Origin: Shewanella aquimarina
Lineage (GTDB): Bacteria > Pseudomonadota > Gammaproteobacteria > Enterobacterales > Shewanellaceae
Length of the DNA: 64,000 nt
Direction: 5' to 3'
NCBI RefSeq assembly: GCF_023349185.1
Contig: NZ_JAKIKY010000001.1
Span: forward strand, 186,001 to 250,000
Below, in pieces: positions 16,453 through 25,599 of this stretch (positions are counted from its first letter, which is position 1; every line of letters starts with the position of its first letter). The translations under genes were made by a program, and so were the position numbers. The notes under the pieces are model-generated. The model made no database searches. It worked only from the letters and a program-made list of their open reading frames with translations, and was not told the origin of the DNA.

Positions 16453-17136
16453 TTATTTAGTCTGTTTCTTGGCTTTTGCTGCTTTTACCTTAGCCTTCAG
16501 GGCTTCTAGCTCTGCACTAACGGCATCTTCAGCTTCCAGCGCGGCGAATTCGTCATTCAGTGTCTTCTGGTTACCCAGATCATAGGCTTCCACCTGTGAC
16601 TCCAGCCCTTCGACACGACGCTCATACTGCTCGAAACGGCTCATGGCATTGTCAATTTTGCTCGAATCCAGCTGACGCTTCACTTCCAGGCGAGAAGACG
16701 CAGTCTGCTTACGCATAATGATAGTCTTCTGACGTGCCTTGGCGTCGGCCAATTTCTCTTGCAGCAGGTTCACTTCCTCTTTCAGGCGTGCGATCTGCTC
16801 TTCGACAACCACTAGCTCCTGCTCTAGGGTGCTTGCCAGCTCACTGGCCTTTTGCTTTTCAAGCAGCGCGGCCTTGGCCAGATCTTCACGGTCTTTCGAC
16901 AGTGCCAGTTCTGCCTTATCCTGCCAATCCTGAACCTGCTCCTGCACCTTAGCGATACGACGAATGATCTCTTTCTTCTCTGCCAGTACCTTGGCCGAGG
17001 TAGAACGAACTTCCACTAACGTATCTTCCATCTCTTGGATGATCAGGCGAACCATTTTTTCTGGATCTTCTGCTTTATCGAGTAATGCGCTGATATTCGA
17101 GTTAATAATATCTGCAAAGCGAGAGAAAATTCCCAT
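16453..17136 (-). CDS. pspA: Phage shock protein A
   Basis: A 227-residue PspA/IM30 protein, nearly all coiled coil. The start MGIFSRFADIINSNISALLDKAEDPEKM holds the amphipathic membrane-binding helix; further on, KKEIIRRIAKVQEQV is the family core. PspA binds PspF to hold back sigma54 transcription, and assembles on damaged inner membrane. First gene of pspABC, with a sigma54-type promoter about 40 bases upstream. Confidence 0.96.
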   Translation of the reverse strand: MGIFSRFADIINSNISALLDKAEDPEKMVRLIIQEMEDTLVEVRSTSAKVLAEKKEIIRRIAKVQEQVQDWQDKAELALSKDREDLAKAALLEKQKASELASTLEQELVVVEEQIARLKEEVNLLQEKLADAKARQKTIIMRKQTASSRLEVKRQLDSSKIDNAMSRFEQYERRVEGLESQVEAYDLGNQKTLNDEFAALEAEDAVSAELEALKAKVKAAKAKKQTK

Positions 17137-17175
17137 AATACTGTCCTCAAATTTATGTTGGTTTCGCCTAGATTA

Positions 17176-17193
17176 ATACATTAAGTGTGCCAA
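17176..17193 (-). promoter_or_regulatory. Sigma54-type promoter of pspA
   Basis: Minus strand TTGGCAC-ACTTAA-TGTAT: GG at -24 and GT (instead of GC) at -12 with 10 bases between, about 40 bases before the pspA start. This is the expected place for a PspF-driven promoter in the pspF-pspA divergent gap. The -12 dinucleotide departs from consensus. Confidence 0.7.
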
Positions 17194-17313
17194 CTTAACT
17201 ATACCGATTAAAAACAATCAGTTAAACATATTTATAACTTTTTCTTTATTTTATTTCACAGGGCACATATTATAATTTTCACCAATAATTAGCGTGAAAG
17301 ACTAAAAAATAAA

Positions 17314-18384
17314 GTGGCCAATCAATTTCAACAAGACAACCTCATAGGTCAGTCGAACGCTCTACTGGAAGTCCTTGAGCACGTTTCAAAAATTGCACCC
17401 TTATCTAAGCCGGTCTTAATTATTGGCGAGCGCGGAACCGGTAAAGAATTGATCGCCGAGCGCCTACATTATCTCTCCAAACGCTGGGATCAAAGCTTTA
17501 TTAAGCTAAATTGTTCATCGCTCAGTGAAAATCTATTGGAGAGCGAGCTCTTCGGCCACGATGCCGGCGCCTTCACCGGCGCCAATAAGAAACACGAGGG
17601 ACGGTTCGAGCGCGCCGATGGCGGCACCCTGTTTTTAGACGAGCTAGCCAACACCTCTGGTTTGATCCAAGAGAAACTGCTTCGCGTCATCGAATATGGC
17701 GAGTTTGAACGTGTGGGGGGCAGCAAGACGGTACAGACGGATGTGCGTCTGGTATGCGCGGCCAACGAAGATCTGCCCTCACTGGCCGAAGCGGGGGAAT
17801 TTAGGGCCGACCTACTCGACCGCCTGGCGTTCGATGTGATCACCCTGCCGCCGCTGCGCCATCGCCCGGAAGATATCATGCCCCTGGCCGAATATTTCGC
17901 CATAGGTATGGCTCGCCAGCTGAAACAGCAGCAATTTGACGGCTTTAGTCGCAATGCCATCGAGCAATTACTGGATTATCACTGGCCGGGCAATATCCGT
18001 GAGTTGAAGAACGTGGTCGAACGCGCCGTCTACCGTAATACGGATCTGGAAGAACCAATCGACAGCATTATCATAGATCCCTTTGCTTCCCCTTATAGAC
18101 CGACCAACCGCGTCAAGACCAAGTCCCGTCAGGCGCAGAGTGAACAGGCCATTGAGCAGGAGAGTCCAGCGACGCCCGCTACCGAATCAACGAACAAGGC
18201 TAACGACCTAGATATCAGCTTCCCACTGGACTTTAAAGAGCATTGTGAGCAGCAGGAGATCATGCTGCTTAAGAAGGCGCTGGAATCAGGGCAATACAAC
18301 CAGAAGAAGACGGCGGAGCTGCTCGGACTCAGCTACCATCAGCTGAGAGGCATCTTAAAAAAATACAACTTACTGGACAAATAA
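17314..18384 (+). CDS. pspF: PspF, sigma54 enhancer-binding activator
   Basis: A 356-residue AAA+ activator with no receiver domain, as in PspF. Walker A GERGTGKE at 38-45, the sigma54-contacting GAFTGA at 85-90, GGTLFLDELA (Walker B) and a C-terminal Fis-type helix-turn-helix (NQKKTAELLGLSYHQLRGIL). A disordered Ser/Thr/Gln-rich linker (about 270-305) makes it longer than the E. coli protein. It starts with GTG at 17314. Divergent from pspA, whose product restrains it. Confidence 0.95.
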   Translation: MANQFQQDNLIGQSNALLEVLEHVSKIAPLSKPVLIIGERGTGKELIAERLHYLSKRWDQSFIKLNCSSLSENLLESELFGHDAGAFTGANKKHEGRFERADGGTLFLDELANTSGLIQEKLLRVIEYGEFERVGGSKTVQTDVRLVCAANEDLPSLAEAGEFRADLLDRLAFDVITLPPLRHRPEDIMPLAEYFAIGMARQLKQQQFDGFSRNAIEQLLDYHWPGNIRELKNVVERAVYRNTDLEEPIDSIIIDPFASPYRPTNRVKTKSRQAQSEQAIEQESPATPATESTNKANDLDISFPLDFKEHCEQQEIMLLKKALESGQYNQKKTAELLGLSYHQLRGILKKYNLLDK

Positions 18385-18471
18385 GACCAGCAGGGGCAGA
18401 TGATGTTTGCCCCTGACTCCATCCCACTGTTAAAATAAACCTCTCCATTCAAATAACTATTACATCTGCTG

Positions 18472-20112
18472 ATGAAAGAGCTGCTCAAACGTCTCACGTT
18501 AGGTTCGGCGTTTTGTTGTATCGTGCCACTGTTGTCGGCCTGTGGACCGACGCGAGTGCCCTCGGGATTGGTCTATTGCTCTGAAGGCAACCCTGAGTCC
18601 TTCAACCCCCAATTGGTCACCTCTGGTACCACGGTCGATGCAACCTCACAGCAGCTTTACGACGGTCTGGTGGATTACGACGCCAGAACCGGTGAGATGA
18701 CCCCGTCTCTCGCCACCTCCTGGCACCTCAGCGATGATGAGAAGGTCTACACCTTTGAGCTTCGCCAGGACGTGCAATTTCATCGCTCCGACATATTTAC
18801 CCCGAGTCGCAACTTTAATGCCGACGATGTGATTTTCTCTTTCAACCGCATCATAGATACCGACAACCCCTATCACTTTGTCTCTAAAAGCGGTTATCCC
18901 TTCTTCCAGAGTATCGGCTTTGCCGAGCTTATCGACGACATAGAGAAGATTGACGATTACCATGTCGCTTTTCATCTCAAGCATAAGGACGCCTCTTTCC
19001 TCTCTAACCTGGCAACAGGCTTTGCGGTGATCCTCTCTAAAGAATATGCCGACCAACTCCAGCGCACGGGCCAGGAAGAGTTGCTGGATAGACAGGCCAT
19101 AGGGACCGGGCCCTTCAGGCTGATCGATTACGTCAAGAACGACTTCATTCGTTACTACCGTAATCCCTACTATTGGCGCCTGACCCCAGAGGTCGACCAG
19201 CTGGTGTTTGATATCACGCCAAAGAGCACCACTCGCCTGGCCAAGCTTATCACCGGCGACTGTAACGTCTCGGCCCTGCCTAAGGCCGGTGAGCTGCCGG
19301 TAGTAATCGAGAAAGAGGATCTCGAGGTGGAGTCGCTCCCCGGATTTAACGTGGCCTTCTGGGCCTTTAATACCGAGCGGATCCCCTTTAACGATGTCAG
19401 GGTACGCCGCGCACTGGCCCACGCCATAGACAAAGAGAACATTCTCAGGGCCGTGTATCAGAAGACGGCCGAAGAGGCCGTGGGCCTGCTGCCGCCACTC
19501 TCCTGGGCCTACTCGGCCAACGAGAAGATGATCGATTACAACCCTGAGAAGGCGCGCGAGCTCCTTAAAGAAGCCGGGGTAGATAAGCTCACCATAGACA
19601 TCTGGGCCATGCCGGTCGCGCGTATCTACAACCCTAACGCCCACAAGACCGCCGAACTGATCCAGGCGGATCTGGCCAACATAGGCGTCAAGGTCAATAT
19701 CGTCAACTACGACTGGAGCGTCTTCAACCAGAAGCTGAGCCAACGCGGTTACGATTCGGTCTTAATCGGATGGAACGCCGATAACAGCGATCCCGACAAC
19801 TTCTTTACCCCTATCTTGAGCTGCGCCTCGGTGGGCTCAAATAGCAATCGCTCACGCTGGTGCGACCCCGCCTTCGACCATATTCTCAATGCGGCCAAGT
19901 CCACCACAGACAGAGAGAAACGCGCGCGCCTCTACCAGGAGGCAGAGCAATATGTAGCAGAGCAGGTGCCTTTGCTCCCCTTCGCCCACGCCACGCGCAT
20001 GGTAGTGAAACAGAAATCGGTAACCGAAGCTAAGCTAACCCCCTTCGGTGGCATCTCCTTTACCAAGACTTCCCCAAATCGCCCTGAAGGCGATAACAAG
20101 GAGAGCAACTAA
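18472..20112 (+). CDS. sapA: SapA, periplasmic peptide-binding lipoprotein
   Basis: A 546-residue family-5 solute-binding protein with a lipobox (LLSAC, cysteine about residue 24), so it is likely lipid-anchored. Typical features are YDGLVDYDARTGEMTPSLATSW and the later DVRVRRALAHAIDKENI block. Sap systems take up peptides (antimicrobial peptides, in the classical model) or other solutes. First gene of sapABCDF; its stop overlaps the ATG of sapB by a base. It follows pspF by 88 bases. Confidence 0.9.
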   Translation: MKELLKRLTLGSAFCCIVPLLSACGPTRVPSGLVYCSEGNPESFNPQLVTSGTTVDATSQQLYDGLVDYDARTGEMTPSLATSWHLSDDEKVYTFELRQDVQFHRSDIFTPSRNFNADDVIFSFNRIIDTDNPYHFVSKSGYPFFQSIGFAELIDDIEKIDDYHVAFHLKHKDASFLSNLATGFAVILSKEYADQLQRTGQEELLDRQAIGTGPFRLIDYVKNDFIRYYRNPYYWRLTPEVDQLVFDITPKSTTRLAKLITGDCNVSALPKAGELPVVIEKEDLEVESLPGFNVAFWAFNTERIPFNDVRVRRALAHAIDKENILRAVYQKTAEEAVGLLPPLSWAYSANEKMIDYNPEKARELLKEAGVDKLTIDIWAMPVARIYNPNAHKTAELIQADLANIGVKVNIVNYDWSVFNQKLSQRGYDSVLIGWNADNSDPDNFFTPILSCASVGSNSNRSRWCDPAFDHILNAAKSTTDREKRARLYQEAEQYVAEQVPLLPFAHATRMVVKQKSVTEAKLTPFGGISFTKTSPNRPEGDNKESN

Positions 20113-21143
20113 TGGCCAGATATCTGATCCGCAGGTTAAACCTTTTCCTGGCAACCTCACTGGTTCTCTTCCTGGTAATGTTTATCGTTACCAGCAAATT
20201 TCCCGTCGAGCATACCTTTGCCTTGACCGGACTTCAGTCGCCGACCAGCCAGGAGCTGGCACAAATAGAGAGCGATTATCAACTCGATAGCTCACAGCTG
20301 CATCAGTTTTTTGCCTACCTACAGCAGCGCTTATCGGGCAACCTGGGGATTTCGGCCACCTCGCAGAATCCGGTGATCGATGAGCTCACCGCCGTGCTGC
20401 CCGCCAGTTTCGAGTTGGGGATTGTCGCCGGGCTGATCGCCCTGGTGTTGGGTCTGCCTCTTGGGGTACTGGCCTCTCTGAGCAAACATAAGATCACCCA
20501 ACACACCATCATGGCCATCACCTTAACTGGCTATTCCATTCCGGTATTCTGGCTCGGTCTGTCGCTGTCGCTCTGGTTTGGGGTGCAGCTGGGCTGGCTG
20601 CCAATTTCGGGGCAGATCAACCTACTGTACGACATACGCCCGGTGAGCGGCTTTTTGCTGATCGACACCCTGCTGTCGGATTCGCAGTACGCCACCTCGG
20701 CCTTTATCGATGCCCTGCTGCATATAATCTTGCCGGCGGTAACCCTGGCAGTACTGCCCTTTACCGTGGTGGTGCGGATCACCCGCGCGGCGATGATCGC
20801 CATCATGGAGCAGACCTATATTAAGGCCGCCGAGGCCCGCGGCCTTCACACCAGCATCATAGTGCTGCGCCACGCATTGCCAAACGCCTTTATTCCCGTG
20901 CTGAAAAACCTCGGCCTTATGCTCGGCGCCTTCGCCAGTTATGCTATGGTGGTGGAGGTGATCTTTAGCTGGCCTGGCGTGGGCGCCTGGCTGGTCTCAG
21001 GGATTTACCAAAGGGATTATACTGTGATACAGGGTGGGATCCTCGCCGTCGCCTTAATCATCATCTTCTTAAGCATTCTTATCGAGGTGATCCATACGGC
21101 AATGAACCCCCTCAGCAGGAAAGAGCTCTATGCCGCAAATTAA
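20112..21143 (+). CDS. sapB: SapB, ABC permease
   Basis: A 343-residue inner-membrane permease of the DppB/OppB type: an N-terminal membrane helix, a periplasmic loop, then the transport domain with the EAA-like segment AAEARGLHTSIIVLRHALPNAF. Partner of SapC. Its end overlaps the start of sapC by 14 bases. Confidence 0.92.
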   Translation: MARYLIRRLNLFLATSLVLFLVMFIVTSKFPVEHTFALTGLQSPTSQELAQIESDYQLDSSQLHQFFAYLQQRLSGNLGISATSQNPVIDELTAVLPASFELGIVAGLIALVLGLPLGVLASLSKHKITQHTIMAITLTGYSIPVFWLGLSLSLWFGVQLGWLPISGQINLLYDIRPVSGFLLIDTLLSDSQYATSAFIDALLHIILPAVTLAVLPFTVVVRITRAAMIAIMEQTYIKAAEARGLHTSIIVLRHALPNAFIPVLKNLGLMLGAFASYAMVVEVIFSWPGVGAWLVSGIYQRDYTVIQGGILAVALIIIFLSILIEVIHTAMNPLSRKELYAAN

Positions 21144-22020
21144 AATCTACCAGGAAGACCATATCCCCTCGCCGCTGAGCCGGATCTGGTCCGCCTTTAC
21201 CGACAACCCCTTCGCCTTTGCCGGGCTCTGGGCCGTCTGTTGTCTGCTGCTTCTGGCTCTATTTGGCCCGCTTATCGCCCCATATAGCCCTGAACATCAA
21301 GACCCCTTGGCGTTGCTACTGGCGCCCTCCTGGGAGCCCACAGGCACTGTGGAGCACTTCCTCGGCACAGACGACTTGGGCCGCGACATCTTCAGTCGCC
21401 TACTCCATGGTGCTCATCTGACCTTCGGCATGGCACTGGCAATCGTTATCACCGCCCTGCTACTGGGTTTCATCATAGGTTCTATCTCGGGCATGATGAA
21501 GGGACTCAAATCGAGTATCTTGAGCCACCTGTTAGACGCCCTGTTATCTATCCCTTCGCTGCTGATGGCGATTCTAGTGGTGGCGGTCACAGGACCAGGG
21601 CTTGGCAACGTCTTCTGGGCCGTAGGCATCGCGCTTACCCCGCAGTTTGTCCGCGCCATTCATCAGGCGGTACACGAAGAGTTACAGAAAGAGTATGTCA
21701 CCGCCGCCAGACTCGATGGTGCCAACAGCCTACAGATCTTCTGGTATGTGATCCTACCAAACGTCATGGACACCATGATCATTCAGACAACCTTAGGGAT
21801 CTCGGCCGCTATCTTGGATATCGCCGCACTGGGCTTCCTTAACCTAGGGGCTCAGGCACCTAGCCCGGAATGGGGCGCCATGGTGTCTCAGGGGTTGGAC
21901 AACCTGCTCACCGCTCCCTGGACGGTCACCATTCCCGGCGTCGCCATTCTCTGTAGCGTGCTAGCCATTAACCTGGTGGGAGACGGACTGCGTTCGGCCC
22001 TCTCGCCGATTCGCTCCTAA
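21130..22020 (+). CDS. sapC: SapC, ABC permease
   Basis: A 296-residue DppC/OppC-type permease with the N-terminal FGPLIAPYSPE and LGTDDLGRDIFSRLLHGAH motifs and the EAA loop YVTAARLDGANSLQIFWYVILPN. Forms the membrane channel with SapB. Confidence 0.92.
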   Translation: MPQIKIYQEDHIPSPLSRIWSAFTDNPFAFAGLWAVCCLLLLALFGPLIAPYSPEHQDPLALLLAPSWEPTGTVEHFLGTDDLGRDIFSRLLHGAHLTFGMALAIVITALLLGFIIGSISGMMKGLKSSILSHLLDALLSIPSLLMAILVVAVTGPGLGNVFWAVGIALTPQFVRAIHQAVHEELQKEYVTAARLDGANSLQIFWYVILPNVMDTMIIQTTLGISAAILDIAALGFLNLGAQAPSPEWGAMVSQGLDNLLTAPWTVTIPGVAILCSVLAINLVGDGLRSALSPIRS

Positions 22021-22032
22021 CGAGACACTGCT

Positions 22033-23046
22033 ATGCCATTACTGGACATTAGAAACCTCACCATAGAACTGGATACGCCCCATGGCCGCGTCAAGGCCCT
22101 GGAGCGTGTGAGCCTCACCCTGAATCCGGGCGAAGTCCACGGCCTGGTGGGCGAGTCGGGCTCCGGCCGAACCTTGCTGGCCAAGGCCATCCTGGGGATC
22201 CCGGGACACAACTGGACCATTCAGGCGGATCGCATGATGTGGGATGGCCAGAACCTGATGGACATGTCGCCCAGCGAACGCCGCGTGCTCATGGGCAGCG
22301 AGATGGCGATGATCTTTCAAGATCCCATCAGTAGCTTAGACCCGGCGATTGCCGTCGGCACCCAGATCATCGAGGCGATGCCAGAAAACAAGGAACTCCC
22401 CTGGTGGAAACGCGGCAGCGATAAGCGAAAGAAGGCTCAGCAGTGGCTGCATAAGGTAGGTATCAAAGAGACCCAGAAGATCATGTCCAGCTACGCCTGG
22501 GAACTCTCCGACGGCGAATGCCAGAAGGTGATGATCGCCATCGCCGTTGCCAACCAGCCCAGGCTGCTCATCGCCGATGAGCCGACCAACTCGATGGAGG
22601 TTCGCACCCAGGCGCAGATCTTCCGTCTACTGAGTAAGCTCAATCAGCTACAAAATGTATCTATCCTGTTGATTAGTCATGAATTAGAGACGCTTTCTCA
22701 GTGGTGCGACCGGCTAACCGTCATGTACAGCGGTCAGGTGATGGAATCTGGGGTCACCAGTGAAGTGATCGCCAATCCCTATCACCCTTATACCAAGGCG
22801 CTTTTGGATAATATTCCCGATTACTCCAATCCCGAGCACCACAAGACCATGATGCAGACCCTACCAGGCTCGGCGCCGGCACTGCAGCATCTGCCCATAG
22901 GTTGCCGACTCGGCCCCCGTTGCCCTCAAGCGCAGAAGCTCTGCGTCAACCAGCCTAGCCTGTGTCACCAGAAAGATCGCTATTTTGCCTGTCATTTCCC
23001 TTATCACAATGAGCCATGCCATGAAGAGCCCCTTACTAAAAGTTAA
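22033..23046 (+). CDS. sapD: SapD, ABC ATPase
   Basis: A 337-residue ATPase. Walker A is GESGSGRT (Arg replaces the usual Lys: GxxGxGR rather than GKS/T), the Q-loop is MIFQDP and Walker B is LLIADEPT. The signature LSDGECQK replaces LSGGQ. A C-terminal oligopeptide-type Cys region ([14 protein letters not shown] and CHFP) could bind a metal cluster. The non-lysine Walker A suggests degenerate ATP hydrolysis in this half, with SapF supplying the active site; SapD of other bacteria shows similar departures. Confidence 0.9.
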   Translation: MPLLDIRNLTIELDTPHGRVKALERVSLTLNPGEVHGLVGESGSGRTLLAKAILGIPGHNWTIQADRMMWDGQNLMDMSPSERRVLMGSEMAMIFQDPISSLDPAIAVGTQIIEAMPENKELPWWKRGSDKRKKAQQWLHKVGIKETQKIMSSYAWELSDGECQKVMIAIAVANQPRLLIADEPTNSMEVRTQAQIFRLLSKLNQLQNVSILLISHELETLSQWCDRLTVMYSGQVMESGVTSEVIANPYHPYTKALLDNIPDYSNPEHHKTMMQTLPGSAPALQHLPIGCRLGPRCPQAQKLCVNQPSLCHQKDRYFACHFPYHNEPCHEEPLTKS

Positions 23047-23806
23047 TCGACTGAGTAAAACCTTTTTTGCCGGCTATAAGGGATTTAAGCGCCAATATAA
23101 CCACGCATTGGAGCCCATCTCCTTCGAGCTTAATCGCGGCGAGACCCTGGCAATTGTGGGCGAAACCGGCTCGGGCAAGAGTACCCTGGCGCGTATCTTG
23201 GTGGGTGCAGAACAGCGCACCGATGGCGAGATCTTGTTTGAAGGCGAAGCCCTAGAGAGCCGCAACCTGAAGCAGCGTTGCAGGCTCATTCGGATGATTT
23301 TCCAAGACCCCAACACCTCGCTCAACCCGCGCTTGACAGTCGGTGAGCTGCTGGATGAACCCTTAAGGTTCAATACCGATCTGGACAAGCAGGCACGCTT
23401 TGCCCAAGTAGTCGATACCCTGCGCAAGGTCGGCCTGCTGCCGGAGCACGCCGACTTCTACCCTCACATGATCTCAGAGGGGATGAAACAACGGGTAGCG
23501 GTAGCTAGGGCCTTGATGTTAAACCCAAAAATCATCATTGCCGACGAGGCGTTAACCGCGCTTGATCTCTCGGTTCGCTCACAAATTCTTAACCTCTTGC
23601 TCAAGCTGCAGCAGGAGATGGGACTCTCCTACATATTTGTGTCCCACAACATGAATATCATTCGCCATTTCAGCGATAAAATTATGGTGCTGCACCAGGG
23701 CAAGATGGTGGAAAAGGCCACCACGGAGAAGCTATTTAACGCCCCCGAACATGAATATACTCAGCGTCTGATCCAGGAACAGACCATGTTTTCCTACAAG
23801 CGTTAA
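23009..23806 (+). CDS. sapF: SapF, ABC ATPase
   Basis: A 265-residue ATPase with canonical Walker A GETGSGKS, Q-loop MIFQDP, Walker B IIADEALT and a signature MISEGMKQR. The start is uncertain: ATG 23009 and ATG 23021 both lie within the sapD end, and an upstream TTG (22985) is also open; I used 23009. The ~40-base overlap with sapD indicates coupled translation. Confidence 0.88.
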   Translation: MSHAMKSPLLKVNRLSKTFFAGYKGFKRQYNHALEPISFELNRGETLAIVGETGSGKSTLARILVGAEQRTDGEILFEGEALESRNLKQRCRLIRMIFQDPNTSLNPRLTVGELLDEPLRFNTDLDKQARFAQVVDTLRKVGLLPEHADFYPHMISEGMKQRVAVARALMLNPKIIIADEALTALDLSVRSQILNLLLKLQQEMGLSYIFVSHNMNIIRHFSDKIMVLHQGKMVEKATTEKLFNAPEHEYTQRLIQEQTMFSYKR

Positions 23807-23910
23807 ACTGATCCAACCACTGGAACATTAACGTCTTATTATTAAAAAAGGTGTGCCATTTCAGCTTGGTTTAATTATCCTTATGGCACTTTTTCAAGAG
23901 AAGCAGAAAC

Positions 23911-25113
23911 ATGATAATCAAACCCAAAACACGTGGCTTTATTTGTACCACCACTCATCCGGTTGGCTGTGAAGCAAATGTACTAGAGCAAATCAACATC
24001 ACTAAGGCAAAAGGCCCTGTCGCCAACGGCCCTAAGAAAGTATTAGTGATCGGCTCTTCAAGTGGCTATGGTCTATCTTCGCGCATTGCGGCAGCCTTTG
24101 GCAGCGGCGCGGCAACCCTCGGCGTCTTTTTTGAAAAACCAGGTACCGAGACTAAGCCTGGTACGGCTGGCTGGTATAACTCAGCGGCCTTCGATAAGTT
24201 TGCGAAGCAAGACGGTCTCTATTCTAAGAGCCTGAACTGTGATGCCTTCAGCCATGAAGCCAAGCAGAAAGCGATCGAGCTGATCAAGCAAGATCTGGGT
24301 CAGGTAGACATGGTCGTCTACTCACTGGCCTCTCCGGTAAGAAAGCTGCCTGACAGCGGCGAACTGGTGCGCTCATCTCTGAAGCCGATTGGCGAGCCAT
24401 ACAAATCTACTGCGGTTGATACCAATAAAGACCTGATCATCGAAACTAGCGTAGAGCCAGCTACAGAGCAAGAGATCCAAGACACTGTTACCGTCATGGG
24501 CGGTCAGGATTGGGAGCTGTGGATCAATGCCCTGGCCGAGGCCGGTGTTCTGACCCCAGACTGTAAGACAGTTGCTTACAGCTACATAGGCACAGAGCTG
24601 ACCTGGCCTATCTACTGGCATGGTGCCCTGGGCAAGGCCAAGATGGACTTAGATCGCGCCGCACACGAACTTAACGACAAGCTATCGGCCACTGGCGGTA
24701 GCGCCAACGTTGCCGTACTTAAGAGTGTGGTCACTCAGGCGAGCTCGGCCATTCCTGTGATGCCACTCTACATCGCCATGGTATTTAAGAAGATGCGCGA
24801 AGAGGGCCTACACGAAGGCTGTCAGGAGCAGATCAACCGTATGTTCCACGAGCGCCTCTACCGCGCCGATGGTGCCGCACCAGCTGTCGACGAGGCTAAC
24901 CGCCTGCGCCTGGACGACTGGGAACTACGCGAAGATATTCAGCAGCATTGCCGTGACCTATGGCCAACCATCACCACAGAGAACCTCAGCGAACTCACCG
25001 ACTATCGTGAGTACAAGGAAGAGTTCCTCAAGCTATTCGGCTTCGGTATCGAGTCTGTAGACTATGACGCCGATGTGAACCCAGAGGTGAACTTCGACGT
25101 CGAGCAGTTCTAA
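23911..25113 (+). CDS. fabV: FabV, trans-2-enoyl-ACP/CoA reductase (NADH)
   Basis: A 400-residue FabV/TER enzyme, completing the last step of fatty acid elongation. The dinucleotide motif is GSSSGYG (about 48-54) and the catalytic Tyr-x8-Lys is [10 protein letters not shown]. The C-terminal [10 protein letters not shown] is typical. The FabV class is known for low sensitivity to triclosan. Monocistronic, with its own terminator. Confidence 0.96.
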   Translation: MIIKPKTRGFICTTTHPVGCEANVLEQINITKAKGPVANGPKKVLVIGSSSGYGLSSRIAAAFGSGAATLGVFFEKPGTETKPGTAGWYNSAAFDKFAKQDGLYSKSLNCDAFSHEAKQKAIELIKQDLGQVDMVVYSLASPVRKLPDSGELVRSSLKPIGEPYKSTAVDTNKDLIIETSVEPATEQEIQDTVTVMGGQDWELWINALAEAGVLTPDCKTVAYSYIGTELTWPIYWHGALGKAKMDLDRAAHELNDKLSATGGSANVAVLKSVVTQASSAIPVMPLYIAMVFKKMREEGLHEGCQEQINRMFHERLYRADGAAPAVDEANRLRLDDWELREDIQQHCRDLWPTITTENLSELTDYREYKEEFLKLFGFGIESVDYDADVNPEVNFDVEQF

Positions 25114-25135
25114 ACCGCTTGCTCATCGATAAAAA

Positions 25136-25160
25136 GCCACGGCCATTGCCGTGGCTTTTT
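25136..25160 (+). terminator. Terminator of fabV
   Basis: GCCACGGC-CATT-GCCGTGGC followed by TTTTT: an 8-bp stem, 22 bases after the fabV stop. Confidence 0.92.
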
Positions 25161-25550
25161 GTTTGCTGGCTTATTTTCCCTGAAGCGCCTCAGAGGCACG
25201 ATCAGGCCGCAATTGGTGAAACCTGCTATATCGCCCTCATAAAGCTGCCTTCTCTCAGCCCTGCGCTTGTAAGAGACGTCATGAAAAGGCTAAAGACAAT
25301 CTCCCTACCTATCCCCCATAGAAGATAATCCAGAGTAATAGTTGTAACGGTAAATGCTAACCGCTACTGGATAGAAGCCGCGGCCATACACTCGATAGAA
25401 GGAAGTTATCGACACTCACCTCCCCTACCAAATCGGTGGAAATACCTTCTAAACAGCAACTCAGGCTGATCTCCCTCTAGTCGGATTGTCGCTCTAAACA
25501 CACAGGCAACCGAATTGAATGCCATCGGGCCAAATCTTAGCAACAAAAAA
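25161..25550. other. Gene-poor stretch
   Basis: About 390 bases between the fabV and ppiD terminators. One weak 69-codon frame (25119-25328) starts inside the fabV terminator and has no family resemblance. I see no RNA gene, repeat or binding site here. Confidence 0.6.
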
Positions 25551-25569
25551 GCCAGTCACAGGGACTGGC
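25545..25569 (-). terminator. Terminator of ppiD
   Basis: On the minus strand, GCCAGTC-CCTGT-GACTGGC then TTTTTT, 30 bases beyond the ppiD stop. Confidence 0.88.
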
Positions 25570-25599
25570 TTTTATTCACTTATTTCGCTTTTGAAATAG

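Noticed and set aside
18646..19743. 365-codon antisense frame opposite sapA
   Set aside because: Shadow of a well-supported gene in GC-rich DNA; no domain or signal seen.
25119..25328. 69-codon frame after fabV
   Set aside because: It starts inside the fabV terminator and shows no homology or ribosome site.
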